Positions 14,752 through 22,775 of a stretch of DNA of 24,843 bases are shown piece after piece. Below the pieces are notes generated by a model that was not told where the DNA came from, ran no database searches, and worked only from the letters and a program-made list of their open reading frames with translations. Each line of letters begins with the position of its first letter. The first letter of the stretch is position 1. The stretch is taken from contig CAAENA010000049.1 of the NCBI GenBank assembly GCA_900757205.1, positions 1 through 24,843 of the forward strand, in the 5' to 3' direction. Source of the DNA: an uncultured Collinsella sp. Its GTDB lineage: Bacteria > Actinomycetota > Coriobacteriia > Coriobacteriales > Coriobacteriaceae. Position numbers and translations under genes: made by a program.

Positions 14752-15654
14752 ATGACCCTTCAGCAGCTTCGTTTTCTGATCGCCGTGGCAGAGTCCGGCT
14801 CAATCAACGCCGCAGCTCAGCGCCTCTATACCGCTCAGTCCAACATCTCAAACGCCGTCAAAAGCCTGGAACAGGAACTCCATCTGGAGATCTTTACGCG
14901 CTCCAGCCGCGGCGTCACGCTCACCAACGACGGCACCGAGCTTTTGGGCTATGCGCGCCAGGTCGTAGAGCAGGCCGACATGCTCGAGGCACGCTACGAG
15001 GACGGCGGCATCCCACAAGCCCGCCTCGCCATTTCCGCCCAGCACTACGCCTTTTCGGTCGAGGCCTTTGTCAACGTGGTCGAGCGCTGCCGCGACAGCA
15101 AGTTCGAGTTCATCATGCGCGAGACCACCACATCGCAGATCATCGATGACGTCCGTGCGTTTCGCAGCGATATTGGCATTCTGTATCTGGATGACTTTAA
15201 CGCCCGCGTTCTGCGGAAGGCCTTCGCCGATGCCCGTGCAAGCTTCCATCCCCTCTTCGACGCAACGGTCCACGTCTTCGTGAGCGAGCGCCACCCGCTC
15301 GCACACCGCCCCCAGCTGTCCCTTGCCGACCTCACGCCCTATACGCGCTACAGCTTTGAGCAGGGAACCTCAAACTCCTTCTATTACGCCGAGGAACCTT
15401 TTAGCTATATCCCTTGCGACCGCAACATACGAATCTCGGACCGCGGAACACTTACTAACTTACTTATCACGTCGAACGGTTACACTCTGTCGACCGGCGT
15501 CCTCTCCAATGAAATGCAATGGGGCATGGCATCGATCCCGTTAGCAGACGCCCCAACGATGCACGTAGGCTATATCATGCACGACGAGCGCAAGCCCTCT
15601 CCCCTCTTGCAGCAATACCTCGACGAGCTCAACCGCACCATCCATGCCAACTAA
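14752..15654 (+). CDS. LysR-family transcriptional regulator
   Basis: A 300-residue regulator. The N-terminal winged helix-turn-helix is MTLQQLRFLIAVAESGSINAAAQRLYTAQSNISNAVKSLEQEL, followed by the FTRSSRGVTLTNDG wing. Residues from about 90 onward form the effector-binding domain. I prefer ATG 14752 over ATG 14743: AAAGG lies nine bases before the former but touches the latter, and LysR proteins usually begin two or three residues before the L-x-x-L-R-F motif. It is divergent from metY, with a symmetrical site between them, so a metabolite of sulfur or methionine metabolism (for example O-acetylserine or O-acetylhomoserine) is a natural candidate effector. This is inferred from position only. 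Confidence 0.92.
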   Translation: MTLQQLRFLIAVAESGSINAAAQRLYTAQSNISNAVKSLEQELHLEIFTRSSRGVTLTNDGTELLGYARQVVEQADMLEARYEDGGIPQARLAISAQHYAFSVEAFVNVVERCRDSKFEFIMRETTTSQIIDDVRAFRSDIGILYLDDFNARVLRKAFADARASFHPLFDATVHVFVSERHPLAHRPQLSLADLTPYTRYSFEQGTSNSFYYAEEPFSYIPCDRNIRISDRGTLTNLLITSNGYTLSTGVLSNEMQWGMASIPLADAPTMHVGYIMHDERKPSPLLQQYLDELNRTIHAN

Positions 15655-15753
15655 CTGTCGGAAGACGGGGCAGAAATCGTAGATTGCTGGCCCCCGGCGG
15701 GCATGGCGCTACAATGGTCACTCACATGAAATGCACTCAAAGAAAGGAAACCC

Positions 15754-16239
15754 GTGAAGGTCATCATCTATACCGACGGCTCGGCCCGATCAAATCCGGG
15801 ACGCGGCGGCTACGGCGCCGTGCTCAAATACACCAACCCCGCCGGCAAGACCTTTACCTCCGAGCTTTCGCGCGGCTACGCCAAGACCACCAACAACCGC
15901 ATGGAGCTCATGGCCGTTATCGTGGCGCTCGAGGCACTCAACCGCCCCTGCGAGGTCGAAGTCCATTCCGATTCGCAGTACGTCGTCAACGCCTTTAACA
16001 AGCACTGGATCGACGGCTGGAAAAAGCGCGGGTGGAAAACCGCCAACAAGCAGCCCGTCAAGAACCGCGACCTGTGGGAGCGCCTACTCACCGCCAAAAG
16101 CAAGCATAAGGTTGAGTTCATCTGGGTTAAGGGTCACGCCGGCCACGAGCTCAACGAGCGCTGCGATGAGCTCGCCACCACGGCGGCCGACGGCAGCAAC
16201 CTCGATATCGACACCGGCTTTAACGAGAGCGACCTGTAA
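15754..16239 (+). CDS. rnhA: Ribonuclease HI
   Basis: A 161-residue enzyme that cleaves RNA in RNA-DNA hybrids (R-loops, primer remnants). The catalytic set is complete: D8 in YTDGS, E51 in NNRMEL, D73 in HSDSQYV and D138 in ERCDELA, with H128 in the flexible KGHAGH loop. The basic protrusion (GWKKRGWKTANKQPVKNRDLW) is present. The length and ending fit bacterial type 1 RNase HI, with an extra acidic tail (NLDIDTGFNESDL). The start is GTG at 15754 with AAAGGAAA upstream. A TACAAT -10-like sequence lies at about 15710-15715. Very high confidence. Confidence 0.96.
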   Translation: MKVIIYTDGSARSNPGRGGYGAVLKYTNPAGKTFTSELSRGYAKTTNNRMELMAVIVALEALNRPCEVEVHSDSQYVVNAFNKHWIDGWKKRGWKTANKQPVKNRDLWERLLTAKSKHKVEFIWVKGHAGHELNERCDELATTAADGSNLDIDTGFNESDL

Positions 16240-16312
16240 TAGCGTTTTCGTACAGCTTTATATCCCCACGCGCTACACTCATCCTGTAGACCAAACAACG
16301 CAAGGGGGACGT

Positions 16313-17419
16313 ATGCTGCGCATCGCGACCATCGGCACATCCATGATCACCGACGACTTTATCCAAGTCGTCAACGCCAACGACCAAGCCGTGTTTGTGG
16401 GCACGCTTTCACGCGATGCCAATCGCGGTGCTGCCTTTACCGCCGAGCGCGATGGCGAGCGAAACTTTACCTCACTCGATGAGCTTGCGGCAGCCGCCGA
16501 CGTCAACGCCGTCTATATCGGCAGCCCCAACGCACTTCACTACGAGCAGGCCCTTGCCTGCATCGCCGGTGGCAAGCACGTCATCGTCGAGAAGCCCTTC
16601 TGCGCCACCGAAGCGCAGGCGCTGGAAGTCTTCCGCGCTGCCGAGGCAGCAGGTGTCGTGGCCCTCGAGGCCATGCGTCCCCTCCACGATCCCGCCTTCC
16701 ACGCCATCGAGGACGCCCTGGGCGAGATCGCCCCCATCCGCCGCGCCTCATTGCGCTTTGGCAAATATTCCTCGCGCTACAACGAGATTCTCGCGGGACG
16801 CGCCACCAATATCTTCGACTGCAATATGGCATCGGGTTCCCTCATGGACATTGGCGTCTACACCGTCGAGCCGATGGTCGAGATTTTCGGCATGCCCTCC
16901 GGCCTTACGAGCATGGCCACTCTGCTCGACCCCACCACGCGACAGCTCACGCACGGCCCCATCGATGGCTGCGGTTCCATCCTCGCCAGCTACGGCGGTG
17001 GCCGTATCTCCGTCGAGCTCACGCACTCCAAAATTACGAATGACCTGCTGCCCTCGCAGATCGAAGGCGAGCGTGGCACTATCCAGATCGACCATCTGTC
17101 CACGCCCCGCAACGTCCGCATCGACTATCGCGGCGACGTCGTACGCGGCTCGGCGACCGAGGCACCGCGCGAACAGGGAGACAACGGCCGCGTGCTCGAC
17201 CTGCCCAAATCGAGCAACACTATGGAATACGAACTCACAGACTTTATCACCGCCATCGGCGGCATCGATAACGTTAAGGAAGAGATTTGGGAGACCCCGG
17301 CGGGACGCCACGAGCTTGGCCACTACCGCGATGTCACACTCGTCTCACTGCGCATCATGGATGCCGTGCGCCAGCAGGCCGGCATAACCTTCCCGGCCGA
17401 CGCAGGCAAGCAGGCATAG
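16313..17419 (+). CDS. Gfo/Idh/MocA family NAD(P)-dependent oxidoreductase
   Basis: A 368-residue dehydrogenase. The N-terminal Rossmann fold opens with IATIGTSMITDDF, the variant nucleotide loop of one Gfo/Idh/MocA branch, and the family signature EKP is at 93-95 (HVIVEKPF). The C-terminal alpha/beta domain holds GSLMDIGVYTVE, with the conserved D-x-G-x-Y/H pattern. Substrates in this family are sugars, inositols or related polyols and cannot be assigned here. The ATG at 16313 has AAGGGGGA upstream. It ends two bases before the acylphosphatase start, so the two are co-transcribed and probably translationally coupled. Confidence 0.9.
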   Translation: MLRIATIGTSMITDDFIQVVNANDQAVFVGTLSRDANRGAAFTAERDGERNFTSLDELAAAADVNAVYIGSPNALHYEQALACIAGGKHVIVEKPFCATEAQALEVFRAAEAAGVVALEAMRPLHDPAFHAIEDALGEIAPIRRASLRFGKYSSRYNEILAGRATNIFDCNMASGSLMDIGVYTVEPMVEIFGMPSGLTSMATLLDPTTRQLTHGPIDGCGSILASYGGGRISVELTHSKITNDLLPSQIEGERGTIQIDHLSTPRNVRIDYRGDVVRGSATEAPREQGDNGRVLDLPKSSNTMEYELTDFITAIGGIDNVKEEIWETPAGRHELGHYRDVTLVSLRIMDAVRQQAGITFPADAGKQA

Positions 17420-17421
17420 CT

Positions 17422-17832
17422 ATGGGCCTCTTCGATACGTTCTTCTCCAGCGTCACCGGCGGCAGTCGAGAGCCTCAAAAACCATCAAACGTCGAGCTCG
17501 AGCTGCGCCGCAGGCTTACTGTGCTCGCAAGCGACGAGGCCACTCAAGACACTCCCCTGCGCTATTTCCTGCGCTGGGCGGGGCAAGTCCAGGGCGTTGG
17601 CTTTCGCTTTACCAACACCAACCTCGCGCAGGCACGCGCGCTCACCGGCTGGGTGCGTAACATGGAAGACGGCTCAGTCGAGATGGAGATACAGGGGGCT
17701 CCGGCAAATATCCTATCTCATCTCGAGGCGCTTCATGCCTCCTACGAGCGTATGGGAACGCGTTTTCGCCTCGTAGACGCCCAGGCCCGAGCCCCACTTG
17801 CCAATGAAGACGGTTTCACGCCTCGTTATTAG
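17422..17832 (+). CDS. acyP: Acylphosphatase with N-terminal extension
   Basis: A 136-residue protein whose last 90 residues are a complete acylphosphatase domain. GQVQGVGFRF supplies the catalytic Arg (R62) and GWVRNMEDGSVEMEIQG supplies the catalytic Asn (N80). The enzyme hydrolyses carboxyl-phosphates such as acetyl phosphate or 1,3-bisphosphoglycerate. The first 45 residues (MGLFDTFFSS onwards) are not part of the fold and have an amphipathic start; typical members are about 90-100 residues. The start is placed at ATG 17422, two bases after the oxidoreductase stop; no strong ribosome binding site is visible, which fits coupling. Confidence 0.88.
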   Translation: MGLFDTFFSSVTGGSREPQKPSNVELELRRRLTVLASDEATQDTPLRYFLRWAGQVQGVGFRFTNTNLAQARALTGWVRNMEDGSVEMEIQGAPANILSHLEALHASYERMGTRFRLVDAQARAPLANEDGFTPRY

Positions 17833-17857
17833 TATTGTGTGCTAAATACGGTATCAT
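17829..17857 (+). promoter_or_regulatory. Promoter of perR
   Basis: TTAGTA (17829-17834) and TATCAT (17852-17857) are 17 bases apart. The -10 matches at five of six positions. The spacer holds TTAG...CTAA symmetry that might serve autoregulation, but it is not a good PerR box. Confidence 0.45.
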
Positions 17858-17893
17858 TTACCTACGACCGTTGATAGAAAAGAGGCGAGGCGC

Positions 17894-18274
17894 ATGGCGG
17901 TGCAAAGAAGGAATACCAGGCAGCGAAAGCTGGTTCTTGACGCCGTGCGCCAAAGCTATAACCATCCCACCGCCGACGAAATCTACAACGTCGTGCGCGC
18001 GCAGGATGACAAAATCAGCCGCGGCACGGTCTACCGCAACCTCAATCTCTTGGCCGACGCCGGCGAGATTCTCTCCATCAAGACGCCGGGCGGCAGCCGC
18101 TTCGATCGCACGATCGAGCCGCATGCGCATATCATCTGCACCTCGTGCAGCCGCGTCATCGACGTACCGCTCCCCTTCGATGCCCAGCTCGACGCCAAGG
18201 CGTCCGAGCAAATCGGCTGGCACGTCACGTCGCACTACACCATCTTCGAGGGTCTCTGCCCCGACTGCCGGTAG
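17894..18274 (+). CDS. perR: Fur-family peroxide-stress regulator, PerR type
   Basis: A 126-residue metalloregulator. The winged helix includes HPTADEIYNVVR and ISRGTVYRNLNLLADAGEI. Two CxxC pairs for structural zinc are present (C82/C85 and C122/C125). The five regulatory ligands known from Bacillus subtilis PerR have counterparts: H24, D71 (in GSRFD), H77, H79 and D90. The RFD motif and an Asp rather than Glu at the last position favour PerR over Fur or Zur. PerR senses hydrogen peroxide by iron-catalysed His oxidation and controls detoxification and iron genes. Start ATG 17894 with GAGGCGAGG upstream. It is somewhat short (126 residues) because it ends right after the second CxxC. Confidence 0.85.
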   Translation: MAVQRRNTRQRKLVLDAVRQSYNHPTADEIYNVVRAQDDKISRGTVYRNLNLLADAGEILSIKTPGGSRFDRTIEPHAHIICTSCSRVIDVPLPFDAQLDAKASEQIGWHVTSHYTIFEGLCPDCR

Positions 18275-18351
18275 ATGTTTGAGACATGCCTTACAATTCA
18301 CCTTTCCGCACTTTGCAGCAAAAAGTAGATTTCTAGACATGTCCCAAATGT

Positions 18352-19149
18352 CTACTCAGCAAGTAGACGACGCAGCTCTTCTTCGACCGTGCGCACGTAG
18401 CGGACACGGTCATTGATACCGCGCATGCTGGGATTGCAGCTCTCCATCAGATAGGGATGGCCCACGACGTTGAGCATGTCGCGATCGTTCTCATTGTCGC
18501 CAAACGCCATCATCTCATCGGGCGAAATCCCCAGGGCACGACCGTAATCGGCAAGCGCGGAGCCCTTGCCCGAACCGAAACCGATAAAGTCCGTCCACTC
18601 GGTTCCCGACGTCATTACGTCAACACGGTCGCTAAAGAGGCGCTCGAAATACTCCAAGGCCGCCGGTTGATCCACCTCGGGCGTCTGAAAGGCAATCTTA
18701 ATGACGTCCTCGTCGATGTCCTCGGGACGGTCGACTACCGCCACATCACAATGGACCTCATAGCGCAGGTGGTCAACAAACGCATCGTTGCCGCTCATGG
18801 TGCAGAGGTGCTCCTCACACGACAGGGTCACGTCGGCACGGGGGTACGCAACCACGGCATTCGCGATATCCATAGCAAGGCTACGCTCCATGGAACGCTT
18901 GACAACGGCACGCCCCTCGCTCATCACCAGGGCTCCGTTTTCGCATACATAGGCGAGTTCATCGGCCACCGGGGCAAACAGGTAGCGCAAGCTCGCATAT
19001 TGACGGCCGCTCGCCGGCATAAACACGATACCGCGACGATGCAGCTCATCAATGAGCTCAAAGGCCTCGGAACGCGGCTCGCGCTCCCCCGGATGCAGCA
19101 ACGTGCCGTCCAAATCGCATGCAATCAGCTTGATTCCCTCAAGACCCAT
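18352..19149 (-). CDS. Cof-type HAD-IIB family phosphatase
   Basis: A 265-residue hydrolase. Motif I is DLDGTLL (D12 nucleophile, D14 acid/base), motif II is the Ser of MPASGRQ, motif III the Lys in GSGKGSALADYGRALGI, and motif IV is GDNENDRDML. The cap inserted after the second motif makes it the Cof/YbiV subgroup, which acts on small sugar phosphates, FMN or PLP-like compounds. The ATG at 19149 is chosen because GGGGGAAG lies just upstream and the catalytic core starts at once; the frame is open further upstream but without a start signal. Exact substrate not predictable. Confidence 0.93.
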   Translation of the reverse strand: MGLEGIKLIACDLDGTLLHPGEREPRSEAFELIDELHRRGIVFMPASGRQYASLRYLFAPVADELAYVCENGALVMSEGRAVVKRSMERSLAMDIANAVVAYPRADVTLSCEEHLCTMSGNDAFVDHLRYEVHCDVAVVDRPEDIDEDVIKIAFQTPEVDQPAALEYFERLFSDRVDVMTSGTEWTDFIGFGSGKGSALADYGRALGISPDEMMAFGDNENDRDMLNVVGHPYLMESCNPSMRGINDRVRYVRTVEEELRRLLAE

Positions 19150-19178
19150 ATGCTTCCCCCAAAGCCTCCTATCAACAG

Positions 19179-19219
19179 CAAGACGGACTTTGATTGGTCG
19201 CCCCTCAAAGCCCGTCTTG
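19179..19219 (-). repeat. 15-bp inverted repeat between HAD and UreE-like genes
   Basis: CAAGACGGACTTTGA (19179-19193) pairs with TCAAAGCCCGTCTTG (19205-19219) with one mismatch around an 11-base loop. It follows the UreE-like stop at 19233. No T run follows on the minus strand, so it may be a processing or stabilising hairpin rather than a clean terminator. Confidence 0.6.
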
Positions 19220-19232
19220 CGCATACGCACGC

Positions 19233-19811
19233 TTAGCCGCGCGTCTTTTTTACGATGGTAAAGTCGGGAGCCATGCTCACGACGACATCCGCCGCGCTCG
19301 ATGCAAAGCGTCGGTCCGCATCGAGTTCGCGGGTAACCACCGAGAGCCGAACACCCTCGACACCCCGGAGCATACGGCCCAAAACAGGCTGCACCGGCGT
19401 ATACATGCGCACGGTATGCTCGTCCGAGTCGCCCCGGAAGAGCGGCGCATGCATGTTGCCGATCTCCCAGCACGCATGCGCGAGCGCAATCGGATCCATG
19501 CGGTCGACTTCGACCAAATAAACCTCGGCGCTGCGCAGGCGCACGACAACCGCCACGGGCACCATGCCCGAACGGTCAATGGCGAGCACGTCGCCATCGG
19601 CAAGACGACCGCCGTCGGTAGCATCCAGCCGAACATCAATCGTGCGCCCCAGCTCCGTCACGCCCACAAACGCGCATACATCGGCCTGGTCCCAATCGAG
19701 CAGCAGCTCGTCAACTTCAAAGACGCCGCCCAACTTCCGGCGAAGCAGGAGTTCATAGGACGGATCGTTGAGATTTCCCAAGCATGTCGTCGAAACCAGG
19801 CGTTCAGACAT
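19233..19811 (-). CDS. UreE-like protein (urease accessory / nickel chaperone family)
   Basis: A 192-residue protein that resembles UreE. The N-terminal region reads LRRKLGGVFEVDELLLDWDQAD and then LADGDVLAIDRSGMVPVAVV, like the peptide-binding domain. The central GNMHAPLF, with H121, matches the UreE GNRH(V/T)P metal-binding site, and the VLGRMLRGVEGVRL helix fits the domain end. UreE delivers Ni(II) to urease. No urease gene is in the window, and the C-terminus is not His-rich. It starts at ATG 19811, three bases after the SlyD-like stop, so the two are coupled; SlyD itself is a nickel-linked folding factor. Supply of nickel to another enzyme is a reasonable guess. The family call is moderately secure. 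Confidence 0.6.
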   Translation of the reverse strand: MSERLVSTTCLGNLNDPSYELLLRRKLGGVFEVDELLLDWDQADVCAFVGVTELGRTIDVRLDATDGGRLADGDVLAIDRSGMVPVAVVVRLRSAEVYLVEVDRMDPIALAHACWEIGNMHAPLFRGDSDEHTVRMYTPVQPVLGRMLRGVEGVRLSVVTRELDADRRFASSAADVVVSMAPDFTIVKKTRG

Positions 19812-19814
19812 ACT

Positions 19815-20243
19815 CTAACCCTCGACCTCAACGAGCTCGATATCAAAGTTGAGGTCCTTGCCGGCCAACTCGTGGTTGGCGTCGAGCGTCACAGCCTCGG
19901 GCGTCACGTCAATGACGACGGCGGGAACGGGCATGCCGCTCGGCGTGGACAGGAAGAGCTTCATGCCCTTCTCGATCTGCTCGATGTTGGGAACCTGCTC
20001 GGCCGGGAAGGTCAGAACCATCTCGGGATTGTGCTCGCCGTAGGCATCGGCAGCAGGAATGTGCACGGTCTTCTTCTCGCCCACCTGCATGTCGACAACA
20101 GCGGCGTCGAAGCCCTTGATCATCTGGCCGGCGCCGCAGGTGAACTCCAGCGGCTCGCCGCGATCGTAGGAGCTATCGAACTGCGTGCCGTCGTCGAGCG
20201 TGCCGCGATAATGAGTCTTGACCTTCTTGCCCTGGTTGGACAT
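19815..20243 (-). CDS. SlyD-like FKBP-type peptidyl-prolyl cis-trans isomerase
   Basis: A 142-residue isomerase and chaperone. The FKBP part includes VKTHYRGTLDDGTQFDSS, the GAGQMIKGFDAAVVDMQVGEKKTVHI core and the closing ANHELAGKDLNFDIELVEV. The insert-in-flap domain (roughly 70-118), which gives SlyD its chaperone activity, is present. The His/Cys-rich metal tail of Escherichia coli SlyD is absent, as in many Gram-positive and thermophile homologues. ATG 20243 is preceded by GGAGGTTACC; the longer frame to 20273 has no such site. It forms a two-gene unit with the UreE-like gene. Confidence 0.9.
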   Translation of the reverse strand: MSNQGKKVKTHYRGTLDDGTQFDSSYDRGEPLEFTCGAGQMIKGFDAAVVDMQVGEKKTVHIPAADAYGEHNPEMVLTFPAEQVPNIEQIEKGMKLFLSTPSGMPVPAVVIDVTPEAVTLDANHELAGKDLNFDIELVEVEG

Positions 20244-20363
20244 GGTAACCTCCGTGATAAGGGCGGCGCACAACGCGGGCCGCCGTGAACATATGGCGCT
20301 AACTATACCCTAGTCATACAATTCAAGGACAGTTTGCAAAGAAACGCTGCAACCGGAGGAACC

Positions 20364-21377
20364 ATGGCATATCCCGTATTTGACCTACACTGCGACACTG
20401 CCGACCGCATCGGCTGGGCCACGCTCGATCTCGACCTGCGCTTTACCGCCGGCACCGACGGTTATTTCCCCGGCGACGAAACGCATCCGCAAGATTTCGA
20501 CCTCATCGAGGGTAACGCCTGTGCCATCTCGCTCGCAAAGATCGGCAACACGCCGTGGGCACAGTGCTTCGCCACGTTTGTCCCCGACGAGATTCCCACC
20601 GCCCACGCCGCGCGCTTCCAGGCGCAGATCATGGCACACATGAGCGGCCAAGCAATGCTCAACCACGACCGCATGGTCAACGTACGCAACGCCGCAGACA
20701 TTCGCCCCGCGCTCAAAGACGGCAAGGTCGCCTGCATCCACACCATCGAAAACGCCACGTTCTTTGCCGAGGACCCCGCGCTGATCGAGGTGCTCAAGAG
20801 CCTGGGCGTACTCATGTCATCACTCAGCTGGAACGCGCAGGGACCGCTCGCGAGCGGCCACGACACCCACGCCGGTCTCACCGCCGCCGGCATCGAGGCA
20901 CTTACGCAGATGGAGCACGCCGGCATGGTACTTGATGTCTCCCACCTCAACGATGAGTGCTTTGACGAGGTTGTCGCCCACGCCACGCGTCCCTTCGTCG
21001 CCAGCCACTCCAACTCCCGTGCGGTTTGCGGCGTCAAACGCAACCTTACCGACGACCAGTTCCGCACCATTCGCGACATGGGTGGCATCGTCGGCCTCAA
21101 CTACTGCAGCGAGTTCCTTTCCAACGACGCAACCGACGAAACCGCCGCAGACGTCACCTTCGACCAGCTGGCGGCACATATCGAGCACTGGCTCGACCTG
21201 GGCGGCGAAGATGTCATCGCACTCGGCGGCGACTGGGACGGCGCCAAGGTACCCGACTTCCTCTCTGATGCCAGCAAGATGCCCGAATTCCAGAACATGC
21301 TCTCCAAGCACTTTGGCAAGACCGTGATGCAGAAGCTCTGCAGCGACAACGCGCTCGCCTTCTTCGAGCGCTATTAA
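20364..21377 (+). CDS. Membrane dipeptidase family protein (renal dipeptidase, M19)
   Basis: A 337-residue zinc peptidase of family M19, which hydrolyses dipeptides including D-amino-acid forms. The metal ligands are visible: H9 and D11 in FDLHCDT, Glu in HTIENATFF, His in VLDVSHLND, His in FVASHSNSRAV, and the conserved Asp in LGGDWDGA. There is no signal peptide, so it is cytoplasmic here. ATG 20364 has CGGAGGAACC directly upstream. It is divergent from the SlyD-like gene. Downstream is an inverted repeat and then the YgjP-like gene on the same strand. Length is normal. Confidence 0.94.
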   Translation: MAYPVFDLHCDTADRIGWATLDLDLRFTAGTDGYFPGDETHPQDFDLIEGNACAISLAKIGNTPWAQCFATFVPDEIPTAHAARFQAQIMAHMSGQAMLNHDRMVNVRNAADIRPALKDGKVACIHTIENATFFAEDPALIEVLKSLGVLMSSLSWNAQGPLASGHDTHAGLTAAGIEALTQMEHAGMVLDVSHLNDECFDEVVAHATRPFVASHSNSRAVCGVKRNLTDDQFRTIRDMGGIVGLNYCSEFLSNDATDETAADVTFDQLAAHIEHWLDLGGEDVIALGGDWDGAKVPDFLSDASKMPEFQNMLSKHFGKTVMQKLCSDNALAFFERY

Positions 21378-21405
21378 GAGCGCAATTAATTTCGCATCCC
21401 TTGAG

Positions 21406-21441
21406 CGGGCCGGCATGCCGAGCGGTCGACATGCCGGCCCG
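21406..21441. repeat. Perfect 12-bp inverted repeat upstream of the YgjP-like gene
   Basis: CGGGCCGGCATG (21406-21417) and CATGCCGGCCCG (21430-21441) flank a 12-base loop. No T run follows. It lies 28 bases after the dipeptidase stop and 22 bases before the next start, so it may be a transcript-end hairpin or a regulator site. Confidence 0.7.
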
Positions 21442-21463
21442 TCCCCAATCTGAAGGATCACAT

Positions 21464-22240
21464 TTGACGCAGCAATTTACGATTTCCGTACCCCGACCGG
21501 ATGGAACGCTCATCCCCGTCGTCGTTACCAAAAAGCGCGTCAAGAACTTTAACCTACGCGTCACATCGAGCGGCGAGGTCCACGCCAGCGCACCGCTCGG
21601 CGCCAGCCACGAGCGCATCGAAGCGTTTGTGAAGCGCAACAGCGCCTGGATTATCAGCCGACTTGCCCAACGTGAGCAACGTCAGGCGACAGCGCGAGAG
21701 CCGCTCAGCCCCTCGTCCATCATTGCACTTTGGGGCAAGCCCATCACGGTACAGGACGCACTCGATCACAACTTTGCATCGCCCGCACCGCGACCCAAGC
21801 AGGCCACCTTCGCAAGTTTTATGGGTACCGACGAATCGGACGAAAGCCCACAGGCCAAGCGGCGCGCAATCCTCGACGGCCTAACGTCCGACGAGCTCCA
21901 AGCCCACATCGACCAGCTCTACGCGTCCGAGGTCACCGCAGCGCTACGCGACATCGTGCACGCGTACGAAATCGCAATGGGCGTCACCGTGGCCCGCGTC
22001 TCCGTGCGCAGCATGAAAACGCGTTGGGGCTCCTGCACACCCAAAACCGGCGCCATTCGCATCGCGCGCGAGCTCGCCGCCTACCCTGTCGAATGCCTCG
22101 ACATGGTTGTCGCCCACGAGCTCGTCCATCTGCTCGAGCCGAGCCACAATCAGCGCTTTCACGCCCTGCTCGACACGTACTGTCCCAACAATAGAGCACT
22201 GTCTCAGCGGCTCAAGCAGCCACCCCTCAACAAGCTCTAG
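21464..22240 (+). CDS. YgjP/WLM-type M48-like zinc metallopeptidase
   Basis: A 258-residue protein of the YgjP (DUF45) group. The zinc motif is HELVHLLEPSHNQRFH (H218, E219, H222, H228), preceded by the hallmark MKTRWGSC at 184-191. The N-terminal VTKKRVKNFNLRV and APLGASHERIEAFVKRNSAWI segments are also characteristic. Its physiological substrate is unknown. I choose TTG at 21464 because GAAGGA lies about seven bases upstream; an in-frame ATG at 21431 falls inside the right arm of the inverted repeat and has no ribosome binding site. Residues 108-135 are an extra acidic linker. It ends six bases from the convergent folB stop. Confidence 0.88.
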   Translation: MTQQFTISVPRPDGTLIPVVVTKKRVKNFNLRVTSSGEVHASAPLGASHERIEAFVKRNSAWIISRLAQREQRQATAREPLSPSSIIALWGKPITVQDALDHNFASPAPRPKQATFASFMGTDESDESPQAKRRAILDGLTSDELQAHIDQLYASEVTAALRDIVHAYEIAMGVTVARVSVRSMKTRWGSCTPKTGAIRIARELAAYPVECLDMVVAHELVHLLEPSHNQRFHALLDTYCPNNRALSQRLKQPPLNKL

Positions 22241-22246
22241 CGTCGA

Positions 22247-22732
22247 CTAGCGCACGCGCTCGATCTCGACGCCGCAGCTTGCCAGGGGCAGGCCAACAGG
22301 AGCCCACGGCTTATCGAGCTTTATGCGCACACCAAGCAGCGAGGGATAACGGCGCAGCAGCATCTGGGCTGTCCCCTCGGCTGCCGCCTCGATGAGCTTA
22401 AACGTATGCTCGCGCAGATAGCCATCGACATCGTGGCACACCGAGCCGTAGTCAATCGAGGCGTCCAGGTTATCGTGCTCCCCCGCCGCGCGCAGGTCGG
22501 CATAGAGCACCAGAGAAACGATGAACTTCTGACCCAGCGCGTTCTCCTCGGGATACACGCCATGGTTGGCAAAAACCTCCAGGCCGTCAATGACAATACG
22601 ATCGGCATGGCGCAAATCGTCATAGCTCACGTGAGGCACCGCCGTTGCGGTGGATATTTCGCCCCTTCCACGGCGGGCGAGCTCGGCGCCTTCGGTCTTG
22701 GTTGCATTCTCGGGCAGTTTCTTGTTACTCAA
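22247..22732 (-). CDS. folB: Dihydroneopterin aldolase
   Basis: A 161-residue enzyme of folate synthesis that cleaves 7,8-dihydroneopterin to 6-hydroxymethyl-dihydropterin and glycolaldehyde. The core starts at residue 44: RIVIDGLEVFANHGVYPEENALGQKF carries the catalytic Tyr and substrate-binding Glu, and the C-terminal VRIKLDKPWAP has the conserved Lys-Pro. The N-terminal 42 residues are an extension with no recognisable domain. The start is TTG at 22732, supported by AAGGAGA eight bases upstream. It is the last gene after folE and the HD gene, consistent with a pterin operon. No folP or folK is in the window. Confidence 0.93.
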   Translation of the reverse strand: MSNKKLPENATKTEGAELARRGRGEISTATAVPHVSYDDLRHADRIVIDGLEVFANHGVYPEENALGQKFIVSLVLYADLRAAGEHDNLDASIDYGSVCHDVDGYLREHTFKLIEAAAEGTAQMLLRRYPSLLGVRIKLDKPWAPVGLPLASCGVEIERVR

Positions 22733-22775
22733 CGCGATCGTCTCCTTCGTTTAGAACCCCGACCGCGCAAACTAA

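Noticed and set aside
18275..18351. TAGACAT...ATGTCTA hairpin between perR and the HAD gene as terminator
   Set aside because: The stem is short and A/T-rich with no T run in either direction, so I cannot support it as a terminator.
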